NCBI GenBank assembly: GCA_001898825.1
Contig: MKVK01000051.1
Span: forward strand, 98,456-162,455
Length of the DNA stretch: 64,000 nucleotides
Origin: Magnetospirillum sp. 64-120
Lineage (GTDB): Bacteria > Pseudomonadota > Alphaproteobacteria > Rhodospirillales > Magnetospirillaceae
Reading direction: 5' to 3'
Program-made: the position numbers and the translations under genes
Shown here: positions 1-8,071 of the stretch, one piece after another
Position numbering within the stretch: position 1 is the stretch's first letter
Layout of the letters: every line of letters begins with the position of its first letter
The notes under the pieces: generated by a model
Told to the model about the DNA's origin: nothing
Databases searched by the model: none
The model's input: the letters and a program-made list of their open reading frames with translations, nothing else

Positions 1-1
1 G

Positions 2-667
2 GAAGAGGTCTATCTGCGGCACCTGGACGGCCTGACCTATGGGGACGACCCGGCGGAAGGGGTGATCCGCGGCACCACGTTTTCCCATCCCGTCATCGGC
101 TTGCGCTTCGACGTGCCCAGCGGCTTCCACCTGACCAACGGGGCCAAGGCGGTGGTCGCCACCGACGGACAGGGCGCCGCCATCATCTTCGACACCGCCA
201 AGGCCGCCGGCACCGACATGCTGAGCTATATCAGCCGGTCCTGGATGCCCAAATCCCGGCTGACCAATGGCGAGGCCCTGACCATCAACGGCATGGCCGC
301 CGCCACCGCCGCCACCCGGGGGCGCACGTCCAAGGGCAACGTGGACATCCGGCTGGTCGCCATCCGCTTCGACGCCGACGATGTCTGCCGTTTCACCTTC
401 GTCACCCCGCCCAGCCGCACCGCGTCCTTGGGCGAGGCGCTGCGCCGCACCACCTATTCGTTCCAAAGGCTGAACGCCGCCGAAAAAGCGGCCATCAAGC
501 CGCTGCGTATCCGCCTTCACACCGTCAGGGCCGGCGACAGCGTCGAAAGCCTGGCCGCCAGCCAGGAAGTTGCCGACTGGCAGCAGGAACGGTTCCGGGT
601 GCTGAACGGCCTGGAACCGGGAGAGACCTTGCGGCCGGGACAAAAGGTCAAGCTGATCCGTTCTTGA
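2..667 (+). CDS. C-terminal part of an M48-family metalloprotease-like protein (cut by the left edge)
   Basis: The reading frame is open from the first bases and ends at TGA 665-667, so only the last ~221 residues are present. The visible start, with YLRHLDGLTYGDDP followed by a (V)IRG..F.HP segment, is what follows the catalytic region in many proteobacterial M48 (Ste24-like, periplasmic) proteases. The last ~50 residues (HTVRAGDSVESLA...LNGL..G..L.PGQKVKLI) look like a LysM-type peptidoglycan-binding module. The catalytic HExxH would lie outside the window, so activity cannot be judged. The 3' end overlaps the convergent histidine kinase gene by 20 bp. Family assignment is by pattern recognition only. 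Confidence 0.65.
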   Translation, partial: EEVYLRHLDGLTYGDDPAEGVIRGTTFSHPVIGLRFDVPSGFHLTNGAKAVVATDGQGAAIIFDTAKAAGTDMLSYISRSWMPKSRLTNGEALTINGMAAATAATRGRTSKGNVDIRLVAIRFDADDVCRFTFVTPPSRTASLGEALRRTTYSFQRLNAAEKAAIKPLRIRLHTVRAGDSVESLAASQEVADWQQERFRVLNGLEPGETLRPGQKVKLIRS

Positions 668-3185
668 CCGTTTTCGGCAGGCTGAAATGGAAGCTCGACC
701 CTTGGCCGGGCTGCGATTGCACCCAGATTTCGCCGCCATGGCGCTGGACGATCTTGCGGCACAAGGCCAGACCGATGCCGGTGCCGCCGTATTTTTCCCG
801 CGTGTGCAGGCGCTGGAACACCTGGAAGATGCGGTCGAAATATTGCGGGTCGATGCCGATGCCGTTGTCGGCGACGGTGAAGACCCAGCGTTCGCCGTCG
901 TCTTGCGCCAAGAGACGGATCACCGGGGCCACATCGTCACGCCGATATTTCAAGGCGTTGCCCATCAGGTTCTGCAGCAGGCTGACCATCTGGGTCTCGT
1001 CCGCCATCACCGTCGGCAAGTCGCCGATTTCCACCTGGGCGGCGGATTCGGCCATGGCCATGGCCAAATTTTCTTTCGCCAAAGCCGCCACCTTGGTCAT
1101 CTCGGTCCTGGCGAAGGGTCGCCCCCGGGTGCCAACCCGTGAATATTCCAGCAGGCTTTGGATCATCGCCTGCTGACGTCGGGCGGCGTCGACGGCGAAG
1201 CCGATGAACTGGCGCCCGTCTTCGTCCAGCTTGTCTTCATAACGCCGTTCCAGCAGCTGCAGGAAGCTGGCGATGGTGCGCAGCGGTTCTTGCAGGTCGT
1301 GCGACACCACATAGGAAAACTGCTGCAATTCGGCGTTGGATTCCTCCAGCTTGGCCGATTTTTCCAACAATTCGGCCTGAAAGCGTTCACGGTCGGTGAC
1401 GTCATGGACAATGGCGTGGACGAAACGGCGGCCATGCATGCTGACCGGCCCCAGGTGCACCTCGACTTCGCGGATTTCGCCCGACGCCAAGCGGTGGCGC
1501 GAACGGAAGAACTGCTGCTCGCCTTGGGCGCTGCGCTGCATCAGCGCCTTCAAGTCGGCCTCGTTCAGCAACGACACCTGATGGATGCTGGTGGCGTCGG
1601 TCTGGTCGGTGCCATAGCCGTAATAGGAAAGAGCGGCGGCGTTGGCGTCGATGATGCGTCCACTTTCCGGATCGACCAGAACCTTGACCGCGCTGGTGCG
1701 TTCGAACATCTCGCGATAGGTCTGCTCGCGTTCGGCCAATTGCCGCTGCACGTCCTTTTGGTCGGTGATGTCGACGAACACACCGTTGACCGAGATGACG
1801 CCGTCAGCCCCGGTACTGGGGGAAGCCGTGCCCTTCCACCAGCGCTTCTCGCCGCCGGGGGCAAGGTAACGCCCCTCCATCTGCCATTCGCCGTCCACCG
1901 CCGCCGCTTCGGCCATGGTCAGCGGCCATTCCGCCAATTCCTCGGGGGTGAAGGGCAGATTGCGCCAATCGTCGATCAAGACCTGAGCCGGCACCCCGAA
2001 CATGGCCTGGGCCTGCGACGACACCACCGAGAACCGTCCGTTGCCATCGGGAAATTGCAGCCACTGGAACACGGTTCCGGGGACCGAGGCGGTGATGCCC
2101 GCCAAGGTGCGTTCGGCGCGGTCCAACTGGCCCATGGCCTGGGCCGCCAATTGCCGGCTTTGCTGGCGCGACACCAGCATCAGCGCCGCCGCCACCGTCA
2201 ACACCAGGCTGAAGGCGACGCACGACACCAGCAGGATCAGCGGGGACGGCCCCAACCACAAGGAAAGCGCCGGAAGATGGCGGCTGGCCTGGATGGTCCA
2301 GCGGACGCCGGCCACGTCGACGCTGCGCAGGGTTTCGAACAGTGTTTCGCTTGGCGGCGCGTCGTCGTCGGAACCATAGATCACTCCGTCGGCGGTCACC
2401 GCCCCGGAATAGACCCGCACATGCAAGCTGGGGTCCTTGATCGGACGGACCACGCCGTCGATCAGGGCCGTCGAATGCATCCCCAGCAACAGCCAACCCC
2501 GCAGGGCCTTGCGGCGCTGATCCACATTGGCTGTGGGATAGTCGGCCCCGTAAACCGGATAGACCATCAAAAAGGCCCGTTCGTCGGAGTCCTGGATCAT
2601 CAGCTGCAAGGGTTCGCTCAGCACGCTTTTGCCGGTGTCGCGGGCCATCTCTGCCGCCCGCCAGCGCCCGGGATGGCTGGCGATGTCGTAGCCCAAGGCC
2701 TTGGCCGCACGCGACAAGGGCGCGAAATGGGTGACCACCCCCAGGGATGGGGTGCTGGACGGGGTGCTGTCCGCGGGGTGAATGGCGAAATGCCGCCACA
2801 GACGTTGCCGGATGTCGGCGACGAAGGCGTCCTTGTCTTCGGCCGCGACCGATTGGGCGAAGGCGATGCCGTCGATTCCGGGAACATCTTGGTCAAGCAG
2901 CGCACGGCGGACGAAAGTGTCCCATTGGTTGGCGCTCAGGTCAGGGTGTTCCGCCCACACGCCCGCCCCGGCCCGCAGCACCGATTGCAGCAGGTCCAGG
3001 CGCGCCGACAGGGCATGATAGATCTGGTCGACGCTGCGTTCGAAATCGGCCCGGGCCGTGCTTTCCTCGCGCCGGACCTCGCTGTGCCAGATGAACAGCG
3101 ACAGCGCCAGGGACACAGCCAGAAGGACCGCCAGCAAGACGACCTGTCCCGGATGAAGAAAGCCGAAAAGACGCCTAGGATTCAT
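648..3185 (-). CDS. CHASE-PAS-PAS sensor histidine kinase
   Basis: This is an 845-residue inner-membrane sensor kinase. A first membrane segment (~15-34) is followed by a periplasmic CHASE-type domain (~70-290), a second membrane segment (~309-338), two PAS domains (~358-478 and ~488-602), a HisKA domain with the phospho-acceptor His629 in SHDLQEPLR, and an HATPase_c domain with N-box (NLMGNALKY, ~739), DNGIGI (~773) and GGTGIGL (~801). No receiver domain is fused. CHASE domains sense small extracellular ligands; the ligand here is unknown. Its ATG lies inside the end of the upstream Cache-protein gene (11-bp overlap), so the two are probably translated together and may act as a pair. No dedicated response regulator is adjacent. 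The 3' end overlaps the M48 gene. Confidence 0.9.
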   Translation of the reverse strand: MNPRRLFGFLHPGQVVLLAVLLAVSLALSLFIWHSEVRREESTARADFERSVDQIYHALSARLDLLQSVLRAGAGVWAEHPDLSANQWDTFVRRALLDQDVPGIDGIAFAQSVAAEDKDAFVADIRQRLWRHFAIHPADSTPSSTPSLGVVTHFAPLSRAAKALGYDIASHPGRWRAAEMARDTGKSVLSEPLQLMIQDSDERAFLMVYPVYGADYPTANVDQRRKALRGWLLLGMHSTALIDGVVRPIKDPSLHVRVYSGAVTADGVIYGSDDDAPPSETLFETLRSVDVAGVRWTIQASRHLPALSLWLGPSPLILLVSCVAFSLVLTVAAALMLVSRQQSRQLAAQAMGQLDRAERTLAGITASVPGTVFQWLQFPDGNGRFSVVSSQAQAMFGVPAQVLIDDWRNLPFTPEELAEWPLTMAEAAAVDGEWQMEGRYLAPGGEKRWWKGTASPSTGADGVISVNGVFVDITDQKDVQRQLAEREQTYREMFERTSAVKVLVDPESGRIIDANAAALSYYGYGTDQTDATSIHQVSLLNEADLKALMQRSAQGEQQFFRSRHRLASGEIREVEVHLGPVSMHGRRFVHAIVHDVTDRERFQAELLEKSAKLEESNAELQQFSYVVSHDLQEPLRTIASFLQLLERRYEDKLDEDGRQFIGFAVDAARRQQAMIQSLLEYSRVGTRGRPFARTEMTKVAALAKENLAMAMAESAAQVEIGDLPTVMADETQMVSLLQNLMGNALKYRRDDVAPVIRLLAQDDGERWVFTVADNGIGIDPQYFDRIFQVFQRLHTREKYGGTGIGLALCRKIVQRHGGEIWVQSQPGQGSSFHFSLPKTVKNGSA

Positions 3186-4290
3186 GGCTGCCGCGGCCCT
3201 GTCCGGTTCCCACCAGGGCGGCCCAGCCCAACACCGTCAGCAGCAACAGCATGGGGACCACGTAACGCCAGGTCCACAGCCCGGTCCGGGACTCGTCCGC
3301 GGCTTGGGCCACATCCCCCGGCGCCATGGCCGCCACCGTCCAGTTGAAGGTGGGTTCCGCTTCAACCCAAGCCTGCCACTGACGCGGCTTGCCGCTGACC
3401 GGGTCGGCCAACGGGAATTCGACGGCACCGCCGCCGCTTTGCGCCTGACGCCAGACTTCCTTGATCGCCCGGCCTTCCGGGCTGTCATCCAGGTTGTCCA
3501 CCTTCTGACCCTCAAGTGCCGGCTGGTCGGGGAACAGACGAACGGTGCCTTCCTGGTCGATCGCCGTCAGCCGGCCGCCCTTGGTCAGATGGATGGCCCG
3601 CAAACGTTCGACCGCTTCCGCCTTCAGGCCGTTTTCCACCGCCGAAACATAATCGCCGGTGCCGATCAACCAGTTGAACGGCTTGAACCGGCGGGCATAG
3701 GCGACCTTGTCGTCCATGCGGTCGCTGTTTCCCGGCGGGTACCAGCTATAGCGGACATAACCGGCATTTTCCGGATTGCTGACGGCGCGGATCAGCTCGC
3801 GCATGATGTAGCGGCCGGCATCGTCGCGGTTGTCGATCAACGAGGTGCCTTCCAGACGCGGCACCGTCGGCAGCAAGACGCACTTGCCGTCCATGTCGTC
3901 GATGAAATAATAGCCGCGTCCCTGGAAAAAACGCTGCGGACGCAGACTTTCGCGGATCACCTGACGCAGTTCCTGGTCGCCAAGCTTTCCCGCCGCCTGG
4001 GTATAGATGGCCTGGGCGACGTCGTGGGCTTCGTCCACGCGCTGGCGCACCCGTTCCTTCAGCACCACTTCGGCCTGGCTGCGCACGACGCTGAGGTGGC
4101 GGTGGGCGCTGGTGGTTTCGTACTGCAGCACGGCGGTCAAATCATCTTGGTGCGTGTGATAGGCACGCTCGGCCCGGGCCCGGTACTCGGCCCCGAATTC
4201 CCCTACCAGCCAAATGATCTGCGCTCCGGCGAACAGGGCCAGAATCAGCAGAGAAACCCGTTGTTTCAACGATGCGATCGAACCCGCCAC
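3175..4290 (-). CDS. Membrane-anchored Cache-domain sensor without output domain
   Basis: A 371-residue protein with an N-terminal membrane segment (~10-30), a large periplasmic region and a second membrane helix near the C-terminus (~340-362). The periplasmic part contains Cache-type signatures (GYYFIDDMDGKCVLLP, then DGKVAYARRFKPFNWLIGTGDYV-like residues with a closing FNWLIGTGDYV) and a second repeat-like half (TAIDQEGTVRLFP...FNWTVAAMAPG), consistent with a double Cache_2 module as in chemoreceptors. No HAMP, kinase, GGDEF or methyl-accepting part follows. The chosen start is GTG; no in-frame ATG lies nearby upstream. It precedes and overlaps the histidine kinase gene, so I infer it serves as a ligand-binding accessory of that kinase. 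Confidence 0.78.
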   Translation of the reverse strand: MAGSIASLKQRVSLLILALFAGAQIIWLVGEFGAEYRARAERAYHTHQDDLTAVLQYETTSAHRHLSVVRSQAEVVLKERVRQRVDEAHDVAQAIYTQAAGKLGDQELRQVIRESLRPQRFFQGRGYYFIDDMDGKCVLLPTVPRLEGTSLIDNRDDAGRYIMRELIRAVSNPENAGYVRYSWYPPGNSDRMDDKVAYARRFKPFNWLIGTGDYVSAVENGLKAEAVERLRAIHLTKGGRLTAIDQEGTVRLFPDQPALEGQKVDNLDDSPEGRAIKEVWRQAQSGGGAVEFPLADPVSGKPRQWQAWVEAEPTFNWTVAAMAPGDVAQAADESRTGLWTWRYVVPMLLLLTVLGWAALVGTGQGRGSHES

Positions 4291-4365
4291 GTCATCAGCC
4301 TGGAACTGGTGTCGATGAAACTCGCATCATATACGAACGGATTAAGGAAGGCCACCGACTGACCA

Positions 4366-4935
4366 TCACAACGGCAGCAACCCCTTGCGGGCGGCAGCCA
4401 GGATGGTTTGGGCCTTGCTGGCCGCCCCCAGCTTCTTGCCGCAATTGGCCAGATGGAACTCCACCGTCTTGGGGGAAATGCCCAAGATCGTCGATGTTTC
4501 CCAAGCGGTCTTGCCCTGGGCCGCCCACAGCAGTACCTCGCGTTCGCGCGCCGTCAGTTCCGGGGCCGGGTCGCCGGCGCCCCGGCCACCTTCGGCGACG
4601 CGGGTGAACACCTTGACGATGCCGCCATCGGCCATGGCGGTGGACCGCACCCGGATCAGGGTGCCGTCAGGACGGCGGCGGGAATAGGAATCGGTCAGGC
4701 TGGCCAGACGTTGGCTGACGATCAGGCGCCGTTCGCCGGCACCGTGCTCACCCCGCCCCACATTGTATTCGACGAAATCCAAGAAGGCCGTTCCCACCCG
4801 CATCAAGTCAGGGGGAAACCCCATCAAGTCGACCACCGCCTTGTTCCAGGCCAACAGACGCAGGTCGCCGTCAAAGCGGATCACCCCGTCTTCCAAGGCG
4901 TCCAGCGTCTGCTGCAGAATGGCGGCGGTTTCCAT
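4366..4935 (-). CDS. PAS-LuxR transcriptional regulator
   Basis: A 189-residue cytoplasmic regulator. Residues ~1-110 form a PAS domain of the PAS_7 type common in alphaproteobacteria (ALEDGVIRFDGDLRLLAWNK, then RVGTAFLDFVEYNVGRGEHG). Residues ~127-187 form a LuxR/GerE helix-turn-helix (LTAREREVLLWAAQGKTAWE, then GISPKTVEFHL). There is no receiver domain, so control is presumably through the PAS ligand or partner. Its ATG directly follows the TGA of elbB with no gap, so the two are translationally coupled. The Cache and kinase genes follow 75 bp downstream on the same strand, and the four may be one transcript. Target genes are unknown. Confidence 0.85.
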   Translation of the reverse strand: METAAILQQTLDALEDGVIRFDGDLRLLAWNKAVVDLMGFPPDLMRVGTAFLDFVEYNVGRGEHGAGERRLIVSQRLASLTDSYSRRRPDGTLIRVRSTAMADGGIVKVFTRVAEGGRGAGDPAPELTAREREVLLWAAQGKTAWETSTILGISPKTVEFHLANCGKKLGAASKAQTILAAARKGLLPL

Positions 4936-5592
4936 TCAGCCCAGCATTTTCAGGATATCGGCGACCACCGCCCGCGCCCCGTCGTCGATCTGGCCGATGG
5001 TGGCGTCCAGCATGTAGCACGGCGTGGTCACCACCTTGTTGGCGGCGTCGACGACGGTCTGACCATGGCTGGCGACCACATGGGTGGCGCCGGTCTTTTC
5101 CACCGCCTGGGCGGTGCCTTGGTCGGAACCGATGGTCACGGTCACCTTTCCCAGCACCTTGGCCACCAAGGCGGGCGAGATGCACAGCGCGCCGATGGGC
5201 TTGCCGGCGGCATGGAACGCCTTGATGGCGGCTTCGGCATCGGGGTTGACACTGCAATCGGGGCCGGCGACGGCGAAGGTGCACAGGTTCTTGGCGGCGC
5301 CGAAACCACCGGGGAACAGCACCGCGTCGAAATCGGCGGCACGCAATTCGGACAACGGCTTGATGGCCCCGCGCGCGATGCGGGCGGCTTCCACCAGCAC
5401 GTTGCGGCTTTCGTCCATGGGCTGGCCGGTCAGGTGGTTGACCACATGCATCTGCGCCACGTCGGGGGCGAAACATTGGTAAGTGGCGCCGGCCCGGTCC
5501 ACCGCCAGCAAGGTCAGCACCGCCTCGTGGATTTCGGCGCCGTCATAAACGCCGCAACCGGACAGGACCACCGCAAATTTCGCCTTGCTCAT
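4936..5592 (-). CDS. elbB: ElbB-type DJ-1/PfpI family glyoxalase-like protein
   Basis: A 218-residue member of the DJ-1/PfpI superfamily. The N-terminus KFAVVLSGCGVYDGAEIHE, the VLFPGGFGAAKNLCTFA segment and the nucleophile-elbow region GALCISPALVAKVLG match the ElbB branch (isoprenoid biosynthesis protein with amidotransferase-like fold; glyoxalase III activity is reported for E. coli ElbB). The ATG at 5592 is chosen because AGGGGG lies about 6 bp upstream on the minus strand; the frame stays open far upstream, antisense to the carboxypeptidase gene, which is a GC artefact. It is first in a tight run with the PAS-LuxR gene. Confidence 0.88.
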   Translation of the reverse strand: MSKAKFAVVLSGCGVYDGAEIHEAVLTLLAVDRAGATYQCFAPDVAQMHVVNHLTGQPMDESRNVLVEAARIARGAIKPLSELRAADFDAVLFPGGFGAAKNLCTFAVAGPDCSVNPDAEAAIKAFHAAGKPIGALCISPALVAKVLGKVTVTIGSDQGTAQAVEKTGATHVVASHGQTVVDAANKVVTTPCYMLDATIGQIDDGARAVVADILKMLG

Positions 5593-5676
5593 GCTTGCCC
5601 CCTGATGTTTTGCCTTGAACCGCCCCCATATTAGCGGGACAACCCCCCTTCGCGCCACCCCGACACAGGAGCTTGC

Positions 5677-7167
5677 ATGTCCCGCGCTTACGACCAGTTG
5701 GAAGCCCGTTTCAAGAAAGCCTCGGTGTTGGGTGACGCGCTGTCGGTGTTGCACTGGGACATGTCCACCATGATGCCCGATGGCGGCGCCGAGGCCCGCG
5801 CCGAACAGCTGGCGCTGCTGAAGACCCTGGCCCATCAGGCGGTGACCGGCGACGACATGGCCGACCTGCTGGCGGCGGCCCAAGCCGAAGGCCTGGACGA
5901 CTGGGAACGCGCCAACCTGCGGGAAATGCGCCGCGACTGGGTGCACGCGGCGGCCGTGCCCGCCGACCTGGTGGACGCCATGGCCAAGGCCGAATCGGCG
6001 TGCGAGATGATCTGGCGCCAGGCGCGGCCCAATGCCGACTTCGCCGCCGTGCTGCCGTCCTTGCGCGAAATCCTGAACCTGACCATCCAGGCCGGCCAAG
6101 CCAAGGCCGAAGCCCTGGGCGTCGGCATCTACGACGCATTGTTGGACCAGTACGAACCCGATGGGCGATCCGCCGACATCAACCGGGTGTTCGCCGACCT
6201 GGAAAGCTTCCTGCCCGATTTCATCGCCCAGGCCCTGGATGCCCAGCAATCGCGCCCGGCGCCGTTGGCGCCGCAAGGCCCCTTCGCCGTCGAAAAGCAA
6301 AAGGAACTGGGCCACAAGGTCATGGTCGCCCTGGGCTTCGACTTCCATCGCGGCCGTCAGGACGTCAGCGCCCACCCGTTCTGCGGCGGCTATCCCGAAG
6401 ACGTGCGCATCACCACCCGCTACAACACCGACGACTTCGCCACCGCCCTGATGGGGGTGATCCACGAAACCGGCCACGCGCTTTACGATTTCGGACTGCC
6501 CGGCGGCAAATGGCGCACTCAGCCGGTGGGCCGGGCGCGCGGCATGCAGATCCATGAAAGCCAAAGCCTGCTGATGGAGATGCAGGCCTGCCGCTCGCGT
6601 CCCTTCCTGGCCTATGCGGCACCCTTGATGCAAGAAACCTTTGGCGGCCAAGGCCCGGCATGGGAAGCCGAAAACCTGTACCGTCTCAGCACCCGGGTGA
6701 AGCGCGGCTTCATCCGCGTCGACGCCGACGAATGCACCTATCCCGCCCATGTCATCATCCGCTATGGGCTGGAAAAGGCGCTGATCGAAGGCCGCATGGA
6801 CCTGGCCGACCTGCCCGGCGCCTGGAACGACGGCTACCGCCGCCTGCTGGGCATCACGCCGCCCGACGACCGCCTGGGCTGTCTGCAGGACATCCACTGG
6901 TATGGCGGCGCCTGGGGCTATTTCCCCACCTACACCCTGGGCGCCATGAGCGCGGCGCAATTCTTCGCCGCAGCGAAACAGGCGGACCCGCAGATCGAAC
7001 CGGCCATCGGCCGTGGCGACTTCGCCCCGCTGCTGGCTTGGCTGCGCGCCAACGTCCACGGCCTGGGATCAAGCCTGTCCACCACCGAGATGTTGGTGAA
7101 GGCCACCGGCAAACCGTTGGATGCCGGGGTGTTCAAGGCGCACCTGACCAAAAGGTATTTGGGCTAG
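5677..7167 (+). CDS. Carboxypeptidase Taq (M32 family) metallopeptidase
   Basis: A 496-residue cytoplasmic zinc carboxypeptidase removing C-terminal residues from peptides. The zinc motif HETGH is at 263-267 and the M32-specific IHESQS motif follows at 292-297, supplying the third ligand Glu294; the N-terminal LHWDMSTMMP segment and the length are typical of the family. The ATG at 5677 has ACAGGAG about 6 bp upstream. The last 4 bp overlap the stop of the convergent HEPN/Abi gene. Nothing suggests operon partners; it is divergent from elbB. Confidence 0.93.
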   Translation: MSRAYDQLEARFKKASVLGDALSVLHWDMSTMMPDGGAEARAEQLALLKTLAHQAVTGDDMADLLAAAQAEGLDDWERANLREMRRDWVHAAAVPADLVDAMAKAESACEMIWRQARPNADFAAVLPSLREILNLTIQAGQAKAEALGVGIYDALLDQYEPDGRSADINRVFADLESFLPDFIAQALDAQQSRPAPLAPQGPFAVEKQKELGHKVMVALGFDFHRGRQDVSAHPFCGGYPEDVRITTRYNTDDFATALMGVIHETGHALYDFGLPGGKWRTQPVGRARGMQIHESQSLLMEMQACRSRPFLAYAAPLMQETFGGQGPAWEAENLYRLSTRVKRGFIRVDADECTYPAHVIIRYGLEKALIEGRMDLADLPGAWNDGYRRLLGITPPDDRLGCLQDIHWYGGAWGYFPTYTLGAMSAAQFFAAAKQADPQIEPAIGRGDFAPLLAWLRANVHGLGSSLSTTEMLVKATGKPLDAGVFKAHLTKRYLG

Positions 7168-7841
7168 GGTTTGGCCCGCAGTGCCAAATGGAAACGGCTG
7201 TGGTGATTCACCCAATCCGCCGTGTGTTCACAGCGATAGCTGATTGTGGAAATGATGTCAGCGTGATCCTGGGACAGGTCACGTTCGAAAACCGGCTCGT
7301 AATGAGCGACACGGTTCCGCAAATCCTTGATGCGGCGCAGACGTTGCTGCAAGTCTTTGCGCTTCATGCCTCGCGGCAGGTTGGGAAAAATACCGTGCAA
7401 CCGGGTTTGCCACAGGGGACGTTCGTATTTGCCGGCCATCAAGCCGACCCAAAACTCGAAACTTAAACCCGCCACGACCCTACCATTGGTGACGGGATGG
7501 TCGGCTTTTTCGATACGGTCGACAACTTGTGCGATGCTGGTTTCGAGTCGAGAGCGAGTCTCGGGATTGATGTCGAAGAATCTCTGTTCGTTGTGCCATT
7601 GACTTCCAAAGGCATCGACCAAACATTGATTCACGCTATTCCTAATAGAAACTTCGCATATCTCCAATGGAGAATGCAGTGACTGTGAAATATAGGAATT
7701 CCATAGGTAAAGTTTAATAGCCCGTTCCCTGTCGAAACCCGCGCGCTTCAGGTAAGTCCCCAGCCGCTCCACAGATATAGTGTTTTCCAATGCCAAGGAC
7801 ACATCATCCTGATATTGGAAGTTTTCTTGACGGAATGGCAT
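7164..7841 (-). CDS. Abi_2-like HEPN-domain protein (putative abortive-infection or toxin RNase)
   Basis: A 225-residue protein resembling the AbiD/AbiF (Abi_2) family. The C-terminal RNRVAH (Arg175 to His180) is the RX4H catalytic motif of HEPN ribonucleases, preceded by LRRIKDL and followed by YEPVF. Other family-like segments are ICEVSIRNSVNQCL and GLSFEFWVGLMAGKYERP. In this family, phage infection or loss of an antitoxin is thought to unleash RNA cleavage. Base composition is visibly lower in GC than both neighbours, especially over 7620-7860, which suggests horizontal acquisition. No antitoxin-sized gene is adjacent. A perfect palindrome overlaps its ATG (see that entry). A defence role is inference from the family. 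Confidence 0.75.
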   Translation of the reverse strand: MPFRQENFQYQDDVSLALENTISVERLGTYLKRAGFDRERAIKLYLWNSYISQSLHSPLEICEVSIRNSVNQCLVDAFGSQWHNEQRFFDINPETRSRLETSIAQVVDRIEKADHPVTNGRVVAGLSFEFWVGLMAGKYERPLWQTRLHGIFPNLPRGMKRKDLQQRLRRIKDLRNRVAHYEPVFERDLSQDHADIISTISYRCEHTADWVNHHSRFHLALRAKP

Positions 7842-7861
7842 TTATGAGGTACCCTCATAAA
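7841..7861. promoter_or_regulatory. Perfect 9-bp inverted repeat overlapping the start of the HEPN/Abi gene
   Basis: TTTATGAGG-tac-CCTCATAAA forms an exact palindrome with a 3-bp centre. Its left edge is the A of the minus-strand ATG, and the GAGGG inside it is the only plausible ribosome binding site of the gene. It could be an operator for autoregulation, or an mRNA hairpin hiding the ribosome binding site. Which of these applies cannot be told from sequence. Confidence 0.5.
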
Positions 7862-7914
7862 GTAAGTTGTGATGCCCCTCTGCCTTCCGGCATGTGCGCA
7901 CGACAAAGTTAGAG

Positions 7915-7955
7915 CCCCAGGACAGGCCGCAAGGCCCCTCCTGGGGTTTCGCTTT
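7915..7955 (+). terminator. Strong GNRA-capped hairpin with T-rich tail
   Basis: CCCCAGGA (7915-7922) pairs with TCCTGGGG (7939-7946), with an inner GGCC-GCAA-GGCC hairpin capped by a GNRA tetraloop, followed by TTTCGCTTTT. On the plus strand this has the form of an intrinsic terminator, yet no plus-strand gene ends here: the HEPN gene is divergent and thrC starts at 8072. It may end a small RNA or a short leader transcript, or be part of the thrC leader. Confidence 0.5.
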
Positions 7956-7983
7956 TAACACCAAAACACAATCTTTACGACTA

Positions 7984-8049
7984 TGGGGTGAGGTCAGTCT
8001 CCCATTGACTTGCCCCACGTTGACGGGCTCGGTAATGTTGCCCGTTTTT
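7984..8049 (+). promoter_or_regulatory. Two consecutive hairpins before thrC, the second terminator-like
   Basis: The first hairpin pairs TGGGG and GGTCA (from 7984) with TGACT and CCCCA (to 8018), with small internal bulges and one G-T pair. The second pairs ACGGGC (8023-8028) with GCCCGT (8040-8045) and runs into TTTTT, ending 22 bp before the thrC GTG. A terminator immediately ahead of an amino-acid biosynthesis gene suggests attenuation. No leader peptide with threonine codons was found, so the sensing mechanism, if any, is unclear. Confidence 0.4.
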
Positions 8050-8071
8050 CCGAACCAAGGCTGGTAAGTCC

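Noticed and set aside
1158-3347. Long plus-strand open frame opposite the CHASE histidine kinase
   Set aside because: Its translation is low-complexity and His/Gln/Gly-rich with no domain, while the minus strand encodes a complete kinase. It is a GC-rich shadow.
5593-7059. Long N-terminal extension of elbB opposite the carboxypeptidase gene
   Set aside because: ElbB homology starts at MSKAKF with a good ribosome binding site, and the extension overlaps a complete M32 gene on the other strand.
7956-8071. Threonine/isoleucine leader peptide for thrC attenuation
   Set aside because: The only ATG in the stretch reads ATG-GGG-TGA, and no short frame rich in Thr codons with a ribosome site was found.
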